The notes beneath the pieces were generated by a model. It saw only the letters and a program-made list of their open reading frames with translations, made no database searches and had not been told where the DNA came from. Positions 5,818-7,907 of a DNA stretch of 7,907 nt are shown one piece after another. Position numbers and translations under genes: made by a program. Every line of letters begins with the position of its first letter. Positions within the stretch are counted from its first letter, which is position 1. Origin of the DNA: Saprospiraceae bacterium (GTDB lineage: Bacteria; Bacteroidota; Bacteroidia; Chitinophagales; Saprospiraceae); the NCBI GenBank assembly GCA_013002475.1, contig JABDJM010000257.1, positions 1-7,907 on the forward strand. Reading direction: 5' to 3'.

Positions 5818-7167
5818 TCAAAAAGATTTGTCTAATGGAAGGAGGCTATCATTTAACATACCGGCAACAAACCCTTTTTCATCAAGGGTTGCTAAATTGA
5901 ATTCCCTGACCTGGTTTATCAGATCCCGGTCCGGTAGTTTTACCTTGATGTAGTTGTCTGTGAATCCGGTGATGTAGGCAGGGTCCTTACTTTTCTCAAA
6001 AAGCACTTTTCTGGTTTCCCCCAAATGGGATTTGTAAAAAGCATTTTGCTTCTGTTGACTTAACACCCGCAACCGCTCGTTCCGCGCTCTGCGCTCTGCC
6101 ATAGGAACAACTCCTTCCATTTCTGCAGCAGGTGTATTTGCCCTTTCTGAATAGGTAAAAACATGGAAGTAGCTCACATCCAGGCTTTCAAGGAACTTGT
6201 AAGTCTCCATGAAATGCTTTTCCGTTTCGCCGGGAAACCCAACGATCACATCCACCCCGATACAGGCATGAGGCATTAAGGTTTTGATCTTTGCGACACG
6301 GTCCTGGTAAAGCCCCGATTTATACCTTCTACGCATAACTCTTAGCATGGAATCGCTACCCGATTGTAGGGGCATATGGAAGTGTGGAGCAAACCTTTTG
6401 GATTGGGAAACGAATTCAATGATCTCATCCTCGCAAAGGTTAGGTTCGATGCTGGAGATCCTGAATCTTTCAATTCCTTTTACTTCATCCAGAGCTTTGA
6501 TCAGATCGATGAATTTTCCACCCTGACGATATTTCTCCTCATCTGGAAGTTTTCCAAAGTCACCAATGTTGACGCCTGTAAGAACTATTTCCCTGCACCC
6601 GCGATCTGCGATCGCTCCTGCATTGACAACCACTTTCTCAATTGAATCAGAACGGCTATTGCCACGGGCCTGCGGGATGGTGCAGAAGCTGCATTTGTAA
6701 TCGCAACCATCCTGAACCTTTAGAAAGGATCGGGTGCGGTCACCAAAACTAAAGGCATCATGAAAATCTCTGGCCTCAGAAACTTCTCCTGCGAGGACCA
6801 TTCCTTTACCGGGTGATTTGCTGAGATCGTCTACATAATCCAGGACCTTAAACTTTTCGGCAGCCCCAAGCACGAGATCCACTCCAGGGATATTCGAAAT
6901 TTCCTCGGGCTTCAACTGAGCATAGCATCCCATCACAACCACAAAGGCTTCCGGATTTTGTCTCAGGGCCCTGCGAACCGTCTGCCTGCATTTCTTGTCG
7001 GCAAATTCGGTAACAGAGCAGGTATTGATCACATACACGGAGGCCGGATCCCGGAAAGCAACTTCCTGAAATCCTTTTGACTCGAAGGTTCTGCCGATGG
7101 CCGAAGTCTCCGAATAGTTCAATTTGCAGCCTAACGTGTGAAACGCAACCGTTTTTGGCGTAGCCAT
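5818..7167 (-). CDS. mtaB: tRNA (N6-threonylcarbamoyladenosine(37)-C2)-methylthiotransferase MtaB
   Basis: Cytosolic radical-SAM enzyme with two 4Fe-4S clusters that converts t6A at position 37 of ANN-decoding tRNAs to ms2t6A. The 449-aa protein shows the complete architecture. The N-terminal methylthiotransferase domain has cluster Cys14 (HTLGCKLN), Cys50 (INTCSVT) and Cys81 (MGCYAQ). The radical-SAM domain has CxxxCxxC at Cys155/159/162 (GCDYKCSFCTIPQARG), followed by LTGVNIGDFG, RISSIEPN, HMPLQSGSD, MRRRY and DVIVGFPGET. A C-terminal TRAM RNA-binding domain spans about 382-440. HTLGCK and the spacing match the MtaB (YqeV) branch rather than MiaB or RimO. The frame stays open upstream to an ATG at 7338, but MATPKTVAFHTLGCK at 7167 matches the family N-terminus, and the extension lies antisense to yaaA. 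It is convergent with the porin-like gene and divergent from yaaA. Confidence 0.95.
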   Translation of the reverse strand: MATPKTVAFHTLGCKLNYSETSAIGRTFESKGFQEVAFRDPASVYVINTCSVTEFADKKCRQTVRRALRQNPEAFVVVMGCYAQLKPEEISNIPGVDLVLGAAEKFKVLDYVDDLSKSPGKGMVLAGEVSEARDFHDAFSFGDRTRSFLKVQDGCDYKCSFCTIPQARGNSRSDSIEKVVVNAGAIADRGCREIVLTGVNIGDFGKLPDEEKYRQGGKFIDLIKALDEVKGIERFRISSIEPNLCEDEIIEFVSQSKRFAPHFHMPLQSGSDSMLRVMRRRYKSGLYQDRVAKIKTLMPHACIGVDVIVGFPGETEKHFMETYKFLESLDVSYFHVFTYSERANTPAAEMEGVVPMAERRARNERLRVLSQQKQNAFYKSHLGETRKVLFEKSKDPAYITGFTDNYIKVKLPDRDLINQVREFNLATLDEKGFVAGMLNDSLLPLDKSF

Positions 7168-7174
7168 ATGCCAA

Positions 7175-7182
7175 CAAAGATA
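7175..7182 (-). promoter_or_regulatory. Perfect -7 element just upstream of mtaB
   Basis: On the minus strand the sequence TATCTTTG is an exact match to the Bacteroidota -7 consensus TAnnTTTG and ends 7 nt before the mtaB ATG. No TTG lies at the expected -33 distance upstream. If used, transcription would begin at or within a few bases of the start codon, giving a leaderless or near-leaderless mRNA. An 8-bp match with six fixed positions can also occur by chance. Confidence 0.35.
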
Positions 7183-7245
7183 GGCAGTTTGTGTTGTACT
7201 ATCGAGCCCCATGAATTCTCTATTTTTACACTCAAATATTTGCTC

Positions 7246-7907
7246 ATGATCATTCTTCTTTCTCCTGCCAAAACTCTGGATTATTCTCCAACGGAGATCA
7301 AGGATTTTACTCAACCCAGATTTCAGCAGGATACTCAACGCTTAGTTGGGCAATTGAAGAAAAAGTCTGCTCGCAGCCTGAAAAAGCTGATGAGCATCAG
7401 TGATAAGCTGGCTGCAACCAATGCAGAGCGCTATCAAATTTTTTCGGAGGAATTTACCACAGAGAACGCCAAGCAGGCGGCCCTGGCTTTTAAAGGAGAT
7501 GTCTATCTGGGGTTGGAAGCTGAAACCTTCGACGGGCAGGATTTTGAGTTTGCCGATCAACATTTACGGATCCTTTCAGGCTTGTACGGATTGCTTCGAC
7601 CCCTGGATCTTATGCAACCATACCGTTTGGAAATGGGGACTTCTCTCAAGATCGGACGGAAAAAAAATCTGTACCAATTCTGGGGAGATAAGATCACCGA
7701 CCTGATCAACGAGGACCTTGAAAACAGCCAAAGTGATTTCGTGCTTAACCTCGCATCCAAGGAATACTTCAAGGCAGTCAATGTCAAAAAGGTAACCAAA
7801 CCGATTATCAACATCCACTTTCGGGAGTTCAGGAAAGGGAAGTTCACGATGATCTCGTTCAATGCAAAAAAGGCCCGGGGTAAAATGGCGCAGCTGATCA
7901 TTAAGGA
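7246..7907 (+). CDS. yaaA: Peroxide stress protein YaaA (DUF328/UPF0246), 3' end beyond window
   Basis: YaaA limits intracellular free iron and oxidative DNA damage during hydrogen peroxide stress in Escherichia coli, and the family has a DNA-binding-type fold. The window contains the first 220 codons of a protein usually about 250-260 aa long. The frame is open to the edge and close to the E. coli sequence throughout: MIILLSPAKTLDY (1-13), LMSISDKLAATNAERY, ALAFKGDVYLGLEAETF, HLRILSGLYGLLRPLDLMQP, YRLEMGTSL, YQFWGDKIT, NLASKEYFK and ISFNAKKARG. The ATG at 7246 gives the canonical N-terminus; an upstream ATG at 7211 is in another frame. It diverges from mtaB with only 78 bp between the two start codons. 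No good TTG / TAnnTTTG pair is visible for it there. Confidence 0.95.
   Translation, partial: MIILLSPAKTLDYSPTEIKDFTQPRFQQDTQRLVGQLKKKSARSLKKLMSISDKLAATNAERYQIFSEEFTTENAKQAALAFKGDVYLGLEAETFDGQDFEFADQHLRILSGLYGLLRPLDLMQPYRLEMGTSLKIGRKKNLYQFWGDKITDLINEDLENSQSDFVLNLASKEYFKAVNVKKVTKPIINIHFREFRKGKFTMISFNAKKARGKMAQLIIK

Noticed and set aside
7168..7338. A 57-residue N-terminal extension of MtaB from an ATG at 7338
   Set aside because: The extension does not resemble the family, is antisense to conserved yaaA codons, and the ATG at 7167 gives the canonical N-terminus.
7557..7901. Antisense open reading frame of 114 codons over yaaA
   Set aside because: It lies opposite highly conserved yaaA codons and has no recognisable domain.
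1..7907. Mobile element, CRISPR array, tRNA/rRNA or defence island
   Set aside because: No transposase, terminal inverted repeats, regular direct repeats, cloverleaf or rRNA-like sequence was seen; base composition looks even across the window.

Overview
The window looks like a chromosomal segment of a Bacteroidota bacterium, most likely a marine or environmental member of the Flavobacteriaceae. The reasons are: an outer-membrane beta-barrel receptor with an N-terminal carboxypeptidase-regulatory-like domain; signal peptides ending in FA-Q; A/T-rich gene leaders without Shine-Dalgarno sequences; promoter elements of the TTG / TAnnTTTG type; and a type 2 (FMN-dependent) isopentenyl diphosphate isomerase, which fits the mevalonate pathway known from flavobacteria. 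The genus-level placement is inference.

Layout. (1) The left edge (1-363, minus) holds the N-terminal third of the type 2 isopentenyl diphosphate isomerase gene (fni), running off the window and apparently starting at a non-ATG codon. (2) A 251-bp divergent intergenic region carries a 30-bp imperfect dyad, a smaller inverted repeat and a -7 element for the next gene. (3) A plus-strand cell-envelope block follows: an 817-aa TonB-dependent-receptor-like outer membrane protein, a YceI-like gene without a signal peptide, a second YceI-like gene with one, and a 418-aa porin-like beta-barrel protein. A 208-bp gap between the two YceI genes contains small hairpins and a candidate internal promoter, so this may be two transcription units. 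(4) A strong 16-bp-stem bidirectional terminator separates this block from the convergent mtaB gene, a tRNA methylthiotransferase on the minus strand. (5) yaaA (peroxide-stress protein) diverges from mtaB and runs off the right edge.

How the genes work together. mtaB, fni and yaaA are ordinary housekeeping or stress genes. The less well understood part is the YceI pair set between two outer-membrane barrels: YceI proteins are lipocalin-fold carriers known to bind polyisoprenoid lipids, so a shuttle of a hydrophobic molecule between periplasm and outer membrane is a reasonable but unproven reading. No mobile element, CRISPR array, tRNA or rRNA was recognised. I do not see clear evidence of a wholly new system; the YceI duplication with loss of the export signal is the most interesting signal.
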